Source of the DNA: Frateuria soli
Lineage (GTDB): Bacteria > Pseudomonadota > Gammaproteobacteria > Xanthomonadales > Rhodanobacteraceae
Direction of reading: 5' to 3'
Assembly: GCF_021117385.1 (NCBI RefSeq)
Contig: NZ_CP088252.1
Span: 1,922,001 to 1,986,000 of the forward strand
Length of the DNA: 64,000 bases
The position numbers and the translations under genes are program-made. Shown in pieces: positions 38,639-47,064 of the stretch. The notes below the pieces were generated by a model. That model was not told the DNA's origin and searched no databases. It worked only from the letters and a program-made list of their open reading frames with translations. The number at the start of each line of letters is the position of its first letter. Position 1 is the stretch's first letter.

Positions 38639-38712
38639 TGTAGGAGCGCACCCTGTGCGCGACCGCGCGGCATCGCCGTGCATGGCGGTCGCACACACGA
38701 GGCGCTCCTACA
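38639..38712. repeat. REP-like repeat variant (GTAGGAGCGCACC)
   Basis: TGTAGGAGCGCACCCTGTGCGCGACCG faces CGGTCGCACACACGAGGCGCTCCTACA (arms 38639-38665 and 38686-38712). It is the same ends as the GTAGGAGCCCGC family with a different inner stem. Confidence 0.8.
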
Positions 38713-38729
38713 GGGGGGCAACGGACCGC

Positions 38730-39818
38730 TCAGCTTTCGTCTTCGACGAACAGCACGCGGCGGGTCATGCCGCAGGTGAGGTCGTAGCTGATGGTGCCGG
38801 CGTGCCGGGCGACGGTTTCCACCGGCAACCGCTCCCCCCACAGCACGACGCGGTCGCCCACCTTCGCCTCCGGCGCGCCGCGCAGGTCCAGCGTGATGAG
38901 GTCCATCGAGACGCGGCCGATCAGCGGCACGCGGGTATCGCCCACCAGTACCGGCGTGCCGCTGGCGGCGCTGCGTGGATAGCCGTCGCCGTAGCCGACG
39001 GCGGCGACGCCGACCGGCATGTCCTCCGGGCAGGTCCAGGTGCCGTTGTAGCCGATCGATTCGCCCCTGGCCGTCCGGTTGATGGCGATCAGGCGCGTGG
39101 CGAGCGTCATCGCCGGACGGAAGCCGAAATCCGCACCGCTCTTGCCCTCGACCACCGACAGGCCATACAGCAGCCCGCCGGTGCGCACCCAGTCGGCGCG
39201 CGCTTGTGGCCAGCCCAGCACGGCGGCCGAATTGGACAGCGAACGCGGCCCGTCGAGTCCGCGGGTGGCTTCGGCGAAGCGCGCGATCTGTGCGCGGGTC
39301 TGTTCGCCGTCGAAGACTTCCGAGTCGGAGAAATGGCTGAGCAGACCGATCTCCGGATCGAGCCCCGGCATCGCCGCCAGCCGCGCGTGCACGCCGGCAA
39401 CGCGTTCGGGCGCGAAGCCCAGCCGGTGCATGCCACTGTCGATCTTCAGCCAGACGCGGAGGCGGCCACGGCCGGGACGTGCTTCGGCCAGCCAGTGCAG
39501 CTGGGCCTCGTGGTGGATGGCCGCATCCAGCTGCAGGCGTTGCATCTCCGCGATGTCGCCGGGCTGGTCGGGGCCGGACAGCACCACGATGCGCTGGCGA
39601 TGGCCGGCGGCGCGCAGCCGCAGGCCATCGCCCAGCGCCGCCACGGCGAAGCATTCGGCATCGCCATCCAGCGCGCGGGCCACGCGCTCCAGGCCGTGGC
39701 CATAGGCGTCGGCCTTGACCACCGCCATGACCCGCGCAGGGGCAGCCATCGCCTTGATGCGGGCGAGGTTGTGGCGCAGAGCACCGAGGTGGATGGTGGC
39801 GGTGGTGGTGCGGCTCAT
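38730..39818 (-). CDS. alr: Alanine racemase
   Basis: 362 residues. PLP lysine in MAVVKADAYGHGLE (K34), catalytic Tyr in IGRVSMDLITLDL region and GYGDGYPR. It supplies D-alanine for peptidoglycan. Follows dnaB, separated by a composite repeat. Confidence 0.97.
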   Translation of the reverse strand: MSRTTTATIHLGALRHNLARIKAMAAPARVMAVVKADAYGHGLERVARALDGDAECFAVAALGDGLRLRAAGHRQRIVVLSGPDQPGDIAEMQRLQLDAAIHHEAQLHWLAEARPGRGRLRVWLKIDSGMHRLGFAPERVAGVHARLAAMPGLDPEIGLLSHFSDSEVFDGEQTRAQIARFAEATRGLDGPRSLSNSAAVLGWPQARADWVRTGGLLYGLSVVEGKSGADFGFRPAMTLATRLIAINRTARGESIGYNGTWTCPEDMPVGVAAVGYGDGYPRSAASGTPVLVGDTRVPLIGRVSMDLITLDLRGAPEAKVGDRVVLWGERLPVETVARHAGTISYDLTCGMTRRVLFVEDES

Positions 39819-39825
39819 GGATGCG

Positions 39826-39968
39826 GGGATCGGGGATTCGGGATTCGGGATTCGGTAAAAGGCAAGGACCTCCCCCTCTCCCCGACCCTCTCCCCCGGGC
39901 GATGCCCGGGGGAGAGGGAGCCAGGAGCCGGACGGCGCTTGCGAATCCCGAATCCCCAATCCCGATTC
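39826..39968. repeat. Composite repeat: GGGATTCG arms enclosing a CTCTCCC unit
   Basis: Triple GGGATTCG on the left and GCGAATCCCGAATCCCCAATCCCG-type units on the right enclose a CTCTCCCCCGGGC...GCCCGGGGGAGAG hairpin (39871-39931). One repeat family has inserted into another, or the two always travel together here. Confidence 0.85.
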
Positions 39969-39975
39969 ACGGCTC

Positions 39976-41373
39976 TCAATCGAACGACCCCACGAACGAG
40001 TCGGCCGCGTAGTTCTCGAACTTGGTGTAGTGGCCCAGGAAGGTCAGCTTGATCGTGTCCGTGGGGCCGTTTCGCTGCTTGCCGATGATGATCTCGGCCA
40101 GGCCTTTGTCCGGCGATTCCTTGTTGTAGTACTCGTCGCGGTAGATGAACATGATCACGTCCGCGTCCTGCTCGATGGCGCCCGACTCGCGCAGGTCGGA
40201 CATCATCGGCCGCTTGTCGGCGCGCTGCTCCAGCGAGCGGTTCAACTGCGACAGGGCGATCACCGGCACGTTCAGCTCCTTGGCGAGGCCCTTGAGTGAA
40301 CGGGAGATTTCTGAAATCTCGGTGGCGCGGTTCTCCTTGTTTCCGGGCACCTGCATCAGCTGCAGGTAGTCGATCACGATCAGGCCCAGCCCGCCGTGCT
40401 CGCGGTGCAGGCGGCGCGCGCGCGAGCGCAGTTCCACCGGCGACAGGCCCGGGGTGTCGTCGATGAATATCTTGGCCTCGGACAGGATCGCGATGGCATT
40501 GGTCACGCGCGGCCAGTCTTCTTCCGACAGGTCGCCGTTGCGCAGGTGCTGGGCATGGATGCGGCCGATCGAGGAGATCAGGCGCAAGGCCAGCTGCGAG
40601 GCGGACATTTCCATCGAGAAGATCACCACCGCCTTCTTGCCGCGCAACGCGGCTGCCTCGGCGATGTTCACCGAGAACGCGGTCTTGCCCATCGACGGAC
40701 GCGCTGCGACGATGATCAGGTCCGACGGCTGCAGGCCGGACGTGAGCTCGTCCAGGTCGTTGAAGCCGGTGGAGATGCCGGTGAGCTGGCCGCGGTTCTC
40801 GTAGCGTTCGGTGAGCAGGCGGAAGGCGTCCTTGACCGCATCGCGCATGGACACCGAGTCCTTCTTGCCGCGCGCGCCCGACTCGGCGATCTTGAAGACC
40901 GCCTGCTCGGCGTTCTCCAGCACCTCGTGCACGCTCTTGCCTTCGGGCCGGTAGCCGTCCTCGGTGATGCCGGTGCCGGCGTCGATCAGCTGCCGCAGGA
41001 TCGACTTCTCGCGCACGATGTCCGCATAGGCGCCGATATTGGCGGCGCTCGGCGTGGCGTTGGCCAGCTCGATCAGGTAGCTGGCGCCGCCGACCATCTC
41101 GGCCAGGTCGTTGGCCTCGAACCAGTCGCCCAGCGTCACCGCATCGCAGGGCATGCCCTTGTTGGCCAGCTCGTTGATCGCGCGCCAGATCAGGCGGTGG
41201 TCCTTGCGGTAGAAGTCCCCCTCGCCCAACCGGTCGGCGACCTTGTCCAGCGCATCGGGCGCCAGCATCAGGCCGCCGAGCACCGCCTGCTCGGCGTCGA
41301 TGGAGTGCGGCGGCACACGCAGCGCCTCGATGGCGGAGCCTTGGCCGCTCTTGCGCTCGGGGACAAAGGACAT
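39976..41373 (-). CDS. dnaB: Replicative DNA helicase
   Basis: 465 residues from the start at 41373 (MSFVPERKSGQGSAIEALRVPPHSIDAEQ, cited in part). DnaG-interacting N-domain and RecA-like C-domain with Walker A ARPSMGKTAFS (~210-220), Walker B LGLIVIDYLQLM and the DnaB arginine-finger region QRNGPTDTIKLTF. Two DnaA-box-like sequences lie ~100 bases upstream. Confidence 0.98.
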   Translation of the reverse strand: MSFVPERKSGQGSAIEALRVPPHSIDAEQAVLGGLMLAPDALDKVADRLGEGDFYRKDHRLIWRAINELANKGMPCDAVTLGDWFEANDLAEMVGGASYLIELANATPSAANIGAYADIVREKSILRQLIDAGTGITEDGYRPEGKSVHEVLENAEQAVFKIAESGARGKKDSVSMRDAVKDAFRLLTERYENRGQLTGISTGFNDLDELTSGLQPSDLIIVAARPSMGKTAFSVNIAEAAALRGKKAVVIFSMEMSASQLALRLISSIGRIHAQHLRNGDLSEEDWPRVTNAIAILSEAKIFIDDTPGLSPVELRSRARRLHREHGGLGLIVIDYLQLMQVPGNKENRATEISEISRSLKGLAKELNVPVIALSQLNRSLEQRADKRPMMSDLRESGAIEQDADVIMFIYRDEYYNKESPDKGLAEIIIGKQRNGPTDTIKLTFLGHYTKFENYAADSFVGSFD

Positions 41374-41471
41374 GGGTCGGGTTTCCTCGCAGACAGCCGT
41401 GCCGCCGGCAGCGGCGGACACACGAGGGCAGAGGATACGCGGCAGGTTCTCAGCCGACGAGACAATAAGTC

Positions 41472-41501
41472 TGTGGATAAGCTGTGGGGGACGGTGGATA
41501 A
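41472..41501 (-). promoter_or_regulatory. Two DnaA-box-like sites upstream of dnaB
   Basis: A perfect DnaA box TTATCCACA (41472-41480) and an 8/9 match TTATCCACC (41493-41501), both on the minus strand and 21 bases apart, about two helical turns. They lie ~100 bases before the dnaB start, in what should be its promoter region. Confidence 0.7.
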
Positions 41502-41577
41502 CGGCCCCTTTCCCATTGCCGGCCGCTGCAGGAGCAGCGGGCGGCCGCGGTCGGTACAGCTCATCCGTTGCGGACGA

Positions 41578-42438
41578 TCACCGCGCCGCAGCTTCCAGCG
41601 CCCGGTAGTCCTCGTCGGACAGTTCCAGCTGCGCCGCCCCGACGTTCTCGCGCAGGTGCTCTACCTTCGACGTCCCGGGAATCGGCAGCATCACCGGCGA
41701 GCGCTTGAGCAGCCAGGCCAGCGCGACCTGCCCGTTGCTGGCGCCCAGGCGCTGGGCGATGCGGCTCAGCACCGAATCGGGTGCCGCCAGGTCACCGGCC
41801 GCCAGCGGGTACCAGGGTATGAAGCCGATGCCCTCGGCCTGGCAGTGCTCCAGCACCGCCTCGCTCTTGCGGTTGGCCAGGTTGTAGAGGTTCTGCACGG
41901 TGGCGACCGGGAAATACCGGCGCGCCGCCTCGATCTCCTCCACGCCGACCTCGCTCAGGCCCACGTGCCGGATCAGGCCCTCCTTGCGCATGTCCGCGAT
42001 GACTCCGAACTGCTCCTCGCGCGGCACCTTGGCGTCGATGCGGTGGAGCTGCCAGAGGTCGATGCGTTCCACGTCGAGCCGGCGCAGGCTCATCAGCACG
42101 CACTGGCGCAGGTATTCCGGGCGGCCCAGCGGCGCCCAGATGTCCGGTCCATGGCGCGTCAGTCCACCCTTGGTGGCGATCAGCATGCTCTTGTACGGAT
42201 GCAGCACTTCGCGGATCAGGTCCTCACTCACCTCCGGGCCGTAGCTGTCGGCCGTGTCGACGAGATCGACACCGAGCTCCGGCAGGGCGCGCAAGGTGGC
42301 GCGGGCCCCTTCGAGGTCCGCCGGCTGGCCCCAGATGCCCTTGCCGGTGATGCGCATGGCGCCGAAGCCCAGCCGGTTGACGGGAATGTCGCCGCCAATC
42401 TGGAACCGGCCAGCGGCCGCGGCGTTGGACTCTTGCAT
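41578..42438 (-). CDS. Aldo/keto reductase
   Basis: 286 residues from the start at 42438 behind GGAGCTCC. (TIM-barrel AKR): catalytic Asp-Tyr in [15 protein letters not shown] (~58-72), Lys in LIATKGGL (~87) and His in [14 protein letters not shown]-site [17 protein letters not shown] is at the C-terminus. It resembles AKR13/YdbC-type pyridoxal/oxo-reductases; substrate not known. Stand-alone. Confidence 0.9.
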   Translation of the reverse strand: MQESNAAAAGRFQIGGDIPVNRLGFGAMRITGKGIWGQPADLEGARATLRALPELGVDLVDTADSYGPEVSEDLIREVLHPYKSMLIATKGGLTRHGPDIWAPLGRPEYLRQCVLMSLRRLDVERIDLWQLHRIDAKVPREEQFGVIADMRKEGLIRHVGLSEVGVEEIEAARRYFPVATVQNLYNLANRKSEAVLEHCQAEGIGFIPWYPLAAGDLAAPDSVLSRIAQRLGASNGQVALAWLLKRSPVMLPIPGTSKVEHLRENVGAAQLELSDEDYRALEAAAR

Positions 42439-42566
42439 GGGGAGCTCCTTCGAAGTCGGAGTCCTTTCATGGGGACGCACCACGAGGAGGCAAGCCTGCT
42501 CGCGCAAAACCGGGCACATGCCCGGCCTCCTGGCAGCAGTGCCGCGATCGCCCGCAACTGGCCGCG

Positions 42567-42833
42567 TCAGCGCAGCTGGCTGTCCTTGCTGCCGCGGCGG
42601 TTGTAGCCGCTTTCCGCGCGCTGCGACTTGTCCAGCGCCTCCTGGCAGGCCACGCACAGCCGAACGCCGGGCACGGCCTTGCGCCGCGCCTCGGGAATCG
42701 GCGCATCGCACTCCTCGCAGTGGCTCAGGCTCGGCCCCTGCGGAAGCTTGCTGCGCGCGCGCTTGATCGCGTCCTTCACGGTCGCGTCGATCTGATCCTG
42801 CACGGCGCCGTCGCCGGCCCAGCCGATCGCCAT
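42567..42833 (-). CDS. Small DksA/TraR-type zinc-finger protein
   Basis: 88 residues. A complete four-Cys finger ([27 protein letters not shown]39, C42, C60, C63) of the YbiI/TraR group, without the coiled-coil hairpin of DksA. Contrast with the full-size dksA of this window, whose finger has lost three cysteines. Such proteins may bind RNA polymerase; the role is unknown. Confidence 0.88.
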   Translation of the reverse strand: MAIGWAGDGAVQDQIDATVKDAIKRARSKLPQGPSLSHCEECDAPIPEARRKAVPGVRLCVACQEALDKSQRAESGYNRRGSKDSQLR

Positions 42834-42916
42834 GGCGGTCCTCCGAAAGGTCTCGGTGTCCGGATGTTACCGTGCCCCGCGTGAACGCCGACGCGTCGCC
42901 CCCGAGCGGAGGACAC

Positions 42917-43384
42917 ATGCCCATCACCAGCGCCGGAATCCTGATGTACCGCCTGCACGACGGCACGCCGCAGGTCTTGCTCACCCACCCTGGCGGGCCG
43001 TTCTGGCGCCGTCGCGACGACGGCGCCTGGATGCTGCCCAAGGGCGAACTGCTGCCCGGCGAGGAAGCCGTAGCGGCCGCGCGCCGCGAGTTCCAGGAAG
43101 AGCTGGGGATGCCCGCGACCGGCTCGCTGCATCCGCTGGGACGGCTGCGCCAGCGCGGCGGCAAATGGGTCGAGGCCTTCGCACTGGAGGGCAACTTCGA
43201 TCCGGCCGCGCTGCGCAGCAACCTGTTCGAGCTGGAGTGGCCGCCACGCAGCGGTCAGCTTGCGCGTTTTCCGGAAGTCGACCGGGTCGCCTGGTTCACG
43301 CTGGCGCAGGCGCGCACGAAGATCCTCCCCAGCCAGGAAGCATTGCTCGACTTACTGGAAGCGCACCTGGCGCGGAGTGGCTGA
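42917..43384 (+). CDS. NUDIX hydrolase
   Basis: 155 residues from the start at 42917 (GGAGGACAC upstream). Complete Nudix box [22 protein letters not shown] (positions ~53-74, key Glu residues present). The start [18 protein letters not shown] and the tail [19 protein letters not shown] are those of the diadenosine/NUDT2-like or predicted 'NTP pyrophosphohydrolase' group. Substrate not determinable. Confidence 0.92.
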   Translation: MPITSAGILMYRLHDGTPQVLLTHPGGPFWRRRDDGAWMLPKGELLPGEEAVAAARREFQEELGMPATGSLHPLGRLRQRGGKWVEAFALEGNFDPAALRSNLFELEWPPRSGQLARFPEVDRVAWFTLAQARTKILPSQEALLDLLEAHLARSG

Positions 43385-43443
43385 CCGCGTTCGAGTCCAG
43401 CGCGCTCACGCGGTTTCGTCCCGTGCACGGCTTGAATGGGCCC

Positions 43444-43944
43444 ATGGGCACCCACGCAGAATCCGTCAGCCTGTTCTGCGACGCCATGCTCGCCAGCCTC
43501 GCCCGTTGGCTGCGCGCGGCCGGCTACGACACGGGTCTGGCGTCCGTCAGCGCGAGGGATCGGGCGGTGCTGGATGCCTGTCTGGCACAGTCGCGCATCC
43601 TCGTCACCCGCGACCGGCACCTGGCCGCACATGCCCCGGACGGCATCCGTGTCGTGCTGCTCGCAGTCGACGGACTGGATGCCCAGGCCGCGGAGCTGAC
43701 GGTGGCGCTCGGCATCGACTGGACGTGTGCACCCTTCACCCGCTGCCTGCTCGACAACACGTCGCTGCACGACGCTACCCCGGGCGAACGCACGCGCGTG
43801 GCACCACGGGCACGCAACCTGCCCGGTCCATTCCGCGCCTGCCCGGCGTGCGGCCGGGTCTACTGGCCCGGCAGCCACGTGCGGCGCATGCAGGCGCGGC
43901 TCGAGCACTGGAACGCGCGTGGCGGAAACGGGGCCGGTGGCTGA
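43444..43944 (+). CDS. Mut7-C RNase domain protein
   Basis: 166 residues. PIN-like Mut7-C fold: FCDAMLASLARWLRAAGYDT at the N-terminus, RILVTRDRHLA, then a C-terminal zinc ribbon (CPACGRVYWPGSHVRRM; the first two Cys and a Cys/His upstream). The family (PF01927) is predicted to be a nuclease related to the C-terminus of C. elegans MUT-7. Starts 59 bases after the NUDIX gene; possibly one transcript. Confidence 0.85.
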   Translation: MGTHAESVSLFCDAMLASLARWLRAAGYDTGLASVSARDRAVLDACLAQSRILVTRDRHLAAHAPDGIRVVLLAVDGLDAQAAELTVALGIDWTCAPFTRCLLDNTSLHDATPGERTRVAPRARNLPGPFRACPACGRVYWPGSHVRRMQARLEHWNARGGNGAGG

Positions 43945-43956
43945 CGCCGGCCGCGC

Positions 43957-45786
43957 TCAGGCGATCACGATTCCTTCGCCCTGCTTGCCCGCCACCACGC
44001 AGTTGCGCCCGGCCCGCTTGGCGCGGTAGAGCGCCTGATCGGCGTCGATGAGGAGCTGGCGCAGGTCGTGGCCCGTTTCGCGGGTGCAGGCAACGCCGAA
44101 ACTCGCCGAGATGCGGATGCCAGGCTCGGCCGCCGAACTCAGCTGGGCCACGCTGTGGCGGATTGCCTCCGCGCGCTCGATGGCGCTGTCCATCGAGCAC
44201 TCGGGCAACAGGATGCCGAACTCCTCGCCACCGAGGCGGCCGAACACGTCGGTCGAACGCATGTGGGCCTGGCAGGCGGTCACCGCCTGCCGCAGCACCA
44301 GATCGCCCATCGCGTGGCCGTGGGTGTCGTTCACCAGCTTGAAGTGGTCCAGGTCGATCAGCACCAGGCAGGCGCCCCGTGCCGAGCGCTGCACGTAGCG
44401 CAGCACCTGTTCGGCTTCGCTCATGAAATGCTTGCGGTTGAAGATGCCGGTGAGGCTGTCGCACTGGGCCAAGCGCATGAACGCGAGCTGCGAACGCTTC
44501 AGGCGCAGCAGCCACAGGCCGATCGCCAGCAGCCCCAGTGCCAGCATGGCGATGTACAGCCGGCTGGCCTCCACCGCCTTGCGGTCAAGCGCCTGCCTCA
44601 GCTGCAGGATCTTGTTCTGCTTGTCCAACGCGTCGACCTGCACCTTCTTCGCCTGCACTTGCTGCTTGACGATCTGAAAGGCCAGCGCCTTGGCGCTGAC
44701 GTCGTCGAGGTACCCCTTGTCGGCCTCCATGTAGCGCCTGTGCCAGTCCAGCGCGGACTTGAAGTCGCCGCGTTGCTGGTCGATCTGGTAGAGGGTCCTG
44801 CAGGCCATGCGCAGGGGATCGGTGAACTCTCCGGGCGCACTCGCCTTTACGGCCGCAAGGGCGTAGGTTCGCGCCTTGCCCGACTGTCCCTGGGCCAGGT
44901 ACGCCTGCGCGAGCAGTGCGTCAAAGCGCAGGGTGGTGATCAGGTACCGGTCATGGCGCACGCTCGCATAGTGCTTCTCGAGCATGGCTGCAGCCTCGGC
45001 CGGATACCCGGCCTTGATCTGCACACTGGCCATATCGGCGCGCAGCGCATTGGCGAACACCGACTCGCCAGCCCGGGCACACTCGTCGATGGCTTCTTCT
45101 GCCTGCGGGTCGTGCTTGCCCAGTTGACCGCCGCTGTAGCGCGCGTGCTCGATGAAATACGAGGCCTTGCACGCGGTCTCCCCCGCCGGGATGACGTCCA
45201 GCATCTGCCTGGCGTAACTCGCACCGAGATCGTACTGGCCCGCCGCGGTCAGCAGCTGGGCAATTTCGCCCAGACCCTGCCACCGCAGTTCACGGCCGCT
45301 GATCCGGGGCAGTTGTTCGATCAATTGGTTCAGCTGGACGAACGCATCCTCGTAGCGGTGCACCGCTCCGAGAACGTTGACCAGCGTTGCCGTGGCGCGG
45401 AACCGGAGCGCCGGGTCCGGCGCCTCGCGGATGATGGCCGTCAGCGAGGCCCGCGCGGCACGGTAGTCTCCCAGGTAATCGAGCTGCCATGCATCCAGGT
45501 ACCTCAGAAGGAGGCGCTGCTGGTCGCTGAGCCGGGCTTCGCGAAGGTGCAACTGGTCGAGAAGGGAAACGAAGGTCGGGTTGTCCGACGCTTTCAGGTG
45601 GTCCGCCCGCACCAGCATCCGGTTGGTTTCAGCGGACTCCGGCACGGCGGACGCGATGACCGGAGCAAGGAAAAGAGCCAGGCAACACGCGCTGCCCGGC
45701 AACCAGAGCCGGCTCCGACGAGGTCCAGACAGGATTCGCGCCACAACGGGAAGTCGCAATCGATACCGGTCAGACGGCGCTATCAC
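43957..45786 (-). CDS. TPR-type sensor with active-looking GGDEF domain (diguanylate cyclase)
   Basis: 609 residues from a GTG at 45786. A signal/anchor segment (LWLPGSACCLALFLAPVIASA, ~27-47) leads into ~340 residues of helical TPR-like repeats in the periplasm, a coiled coil (~375-400), a membrane helix (ASRLYIAMLALGLLAIGLWLL) and a GGDEF domain with the intact signature GGEEF (RLGGEEFGILLPE) and DLDHFKLVNDTHGH. It should make c-di-GMP in response to an outside signal. The start overlaps the 3' end of the small precursor gene by 17 bases; later GTG/TTG starts at codons 10 and 15 are possible. Confidence 0.87.
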   Translation of the reverse strand: MIAPSDRYRLRLPVVARILSGPRRSRLWLPGSACCLALFLAPVIASAVPESAETNRMLVRADHLKASDNPTFVSLLDQLHLREARLSDQQRLLLRYLDAWQLDYLGDYRAARASLTAIIREAPDPALRFRATATLVNVLGAVHRYEDAFVQLNQLIEQLPRISGRELRWQGLGEIAQLLTAAGQYDLGASYARQMLDVIPAGETACKASYFIEHARYSGGQLGKHDPQAEEAIDECARAGESVFANALRADMASVQIKAGYPAEAAAMLEKHYASVRHDRYLITTLRFDALLAQAYLAQGQSGKARTYALAAVKASAPGEFTDPLRMACRTLYQIDQQRGDFKSALDWHRRYMEADKGYLDDVSAKALAFQIVKQQVQAKKVQVDALDKQNKILQLRQALDRKAVEASRLYIAMLALGLLAIGLWLLRLKRSQLAFMRLAQCDSLTGIFNRKHFMSEAEQVLRYVQRSARGACLVLIDLDHFKLVNDTHGHAMGDLVLRQAVTACQAHMRSTDVFGRLGGEEFGILLPECSMDSAIERAEAIRHSVAQLSSAAEPGIRISASFGVACTRETGHDLRQLLIDADQALYRAKRAGRNCVVAGKQGEGIVIA

Positions 45787-46039
45787 CGCCAGGGGGCAAT
45801 TCCTCGCCTTCCTCCCCGTCCGCCGGCGCCTCTTCCTCTTCGCTCGGCATGATCACGCTGAACTGGGCCCCCGCCCCCATCAACGACTGGAGCTCGACGC
45901 TATCGCCCGACAGCATCGCCGCGCGCACGGTTTCGTCGATCCGTTCCGCCGCCAGCACCCGCGCCAGTGCCTCCCGAGGCGCATCGCGCAAGGCGGCGTC
46001 GCTCCCGATCCTTTCGAGGATATCGATCACATCCGTCAT
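45770..46039 (-). CDS. Probable split-borosin precursor peptide (borA-like)
   Basis: 89 residues, start at 46039 with a strong AAGGAGGGG ribosome site. Residues ~4-57 are predicted helical (IDILERIGSDAALRDAP..., IDETVRAAMLSGDSVELQSLMG), matching in spacing the borosin-binding domain of Shewanella SonA (its AVMTGDMEKLKTLSG aligns with AAMLSGDSVELQSLMG at the same positions). After it comes a short hydrophobic patch S-V-I-M-P (61-65), the expected core, then a very acidic Glu/Pro/Gly tail (SEEEEAPADGEEGEELPPGG). The gene follows a SonM-like methyltransferase by 66 bases. I infer that backbone amides around Val62-Met64 are N-methylated. Confidence 0.7.
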   Translation of the reverse strand: MTDVIDILERIGSDAALRDAPREALARVLAAERIDETVRAAMLSGDSVELQSLMGAGAQFSVIMPSEEEEAPADGEEGEELPPGGDSAV

Positions 46040-46105
46040 CAGTGTCCCCTCCTTCGATGGCCGGTGTCCGGTACCGCCCCCGCGGCAACCGTACGCACTA
46101 GCCGA

Positions 46106-46969
46106 TCATAGCCTGCTTCGCTGCCGTTGAGCGGCCGCAGGCAAAAAGTCCTGTTGCCGGGTCGGATCCCGCTCCGAAGCGGCATCCAGTGCCGCCAGCC
46201 GCGTCCGGATTTCCTCGTCTGGCTCCATAGCCTGCGCCGGCCGGATAGCCAGGGTGTCGGCCATGTCCAGTTCCGCCCAGGGCAGCGCGCGCAGCGTCGT
46301 GCGCTCGATCCGCGGCTGGCCAATCGGCAATGTCGCGGCCTGGTAGATGATCACCTCGTGCTCCAGCGGATAGTCGCGCGCCAGCACGTCGACCAGCACC
46401 TGGCGGTACGCCGCGCCGGTGGAAAAGCGCTTCAGCGATCGGTCGCCCGCCAGGCCGGCCTGCCACAGGATCAGCCACGCGCTCGGATCGATGCGGCGAC
46501 GGTAGATGAGCAACTGGCTCGCCTCGAAGTGCTGGCAACCGCAGGTTCCCGGGTCGATGCCAAGGTCGGCGTAAAGGCAGTCCTCGGCCGAGATGCCCGG
46601 CTCCATGCGCGCGTGGTAGCCCTCGCTGCGGGCCAGTTCGATGGCCTTGTGCGGCACCCATGCGAACACCCCGGGGTGGCCGTAGAACACGCCGCAGACA
46701 CGCCTGCCCGTGCGCACCTGGACGAGCATCGCCTCCACCATTTGCCGATATGTGCGCATGCGCGATTTGCCATGCGCGTAGTACGGCTGCAGGCTGCGCA
46801 CGTCCGCGTGCATGCGCTGCAACCAGCGCTCGACCAGGCCGTCCGACACGCCGGCGAAGACCACGTCCGCCTGTTCGATGTAGCTGCGCGCCAGCGGGCT
46901 GATGTGCGAGCCCAGAGTCATGCCGATGCCGACGCAGGCCAGGCGGCCGGCGGGTTGGTGTGTACTCAT
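46106..46969 (-). CDS. SonM-like peptide backbone alpha-N-methyltransferase (split borosin)
   Basis: 287 residues from the start at 46969 behind GGGAG. Tetrapyrrole-methylase fold: LACVGIGMTLGSHIS (SAM loop, ~10-24), ARSYIEQADVVFAGVSDG, RTYRQMVEAML (Arg72, Tyr74), GVFYGHPGVFAWVPHKAIELA (~93-113), MEPGISAEDCLYADLGIDPG (~122-141) and FEASQLLIYRRRIDP. These blocks follow Shewanella oneidensis SonM closely, not the CobA/CbiX-type enzymes, and no cobalamin or haem genes are near. SonM methylates backbone amides of its separate precursor SonA. The last ~40 residues (EPDEEIRTRLAALDAAS...) are hydrophilic and extra. Confidence 0.85.
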   Translation of the reverse strand: MSTHQPAGRLACVGIGMTLGSHISPLARSYIEQADVVFAGVSDGLVERWLQRMHADVRSLQPYYAHGKSRMRTYRQMVEAMLVQVRTGRRVCGVFYGHPGVFAWVPHKAIELARSEGYHARMEPGISAEDCLYADLGIDPGTCGCQHFEASQLLIYRRRIDPSAWLILWQAGLAGDRSLKRFSTGAAYRQVLVDVLARDYPLEHEVIIYQAATLPIGQPRIERTTLRALPWAELDMADTLAIRPAQAMEPDEEIRTRLAALDAASERDPTRQQDFLPAAAQRQRSRL

Positions 46970-47064
46970 GCCCGGCTCCCCCGTCCGGACGGCGCAACGG
47001 CCGATAGGGTCGAGTGTGCCAAAACGCAGTGCGCGCCGGCAGCGCACGCACCAGATCCGGGCTC

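Noticed and set aside
46106-46969. Cobalamin or sirohaem methylase for the SAM methyltransferase
   Set aside because: No tetrapyrrole genes are adjacent, and its conserved blocks are those of SonM; the small precursor gene supports a borosin role.
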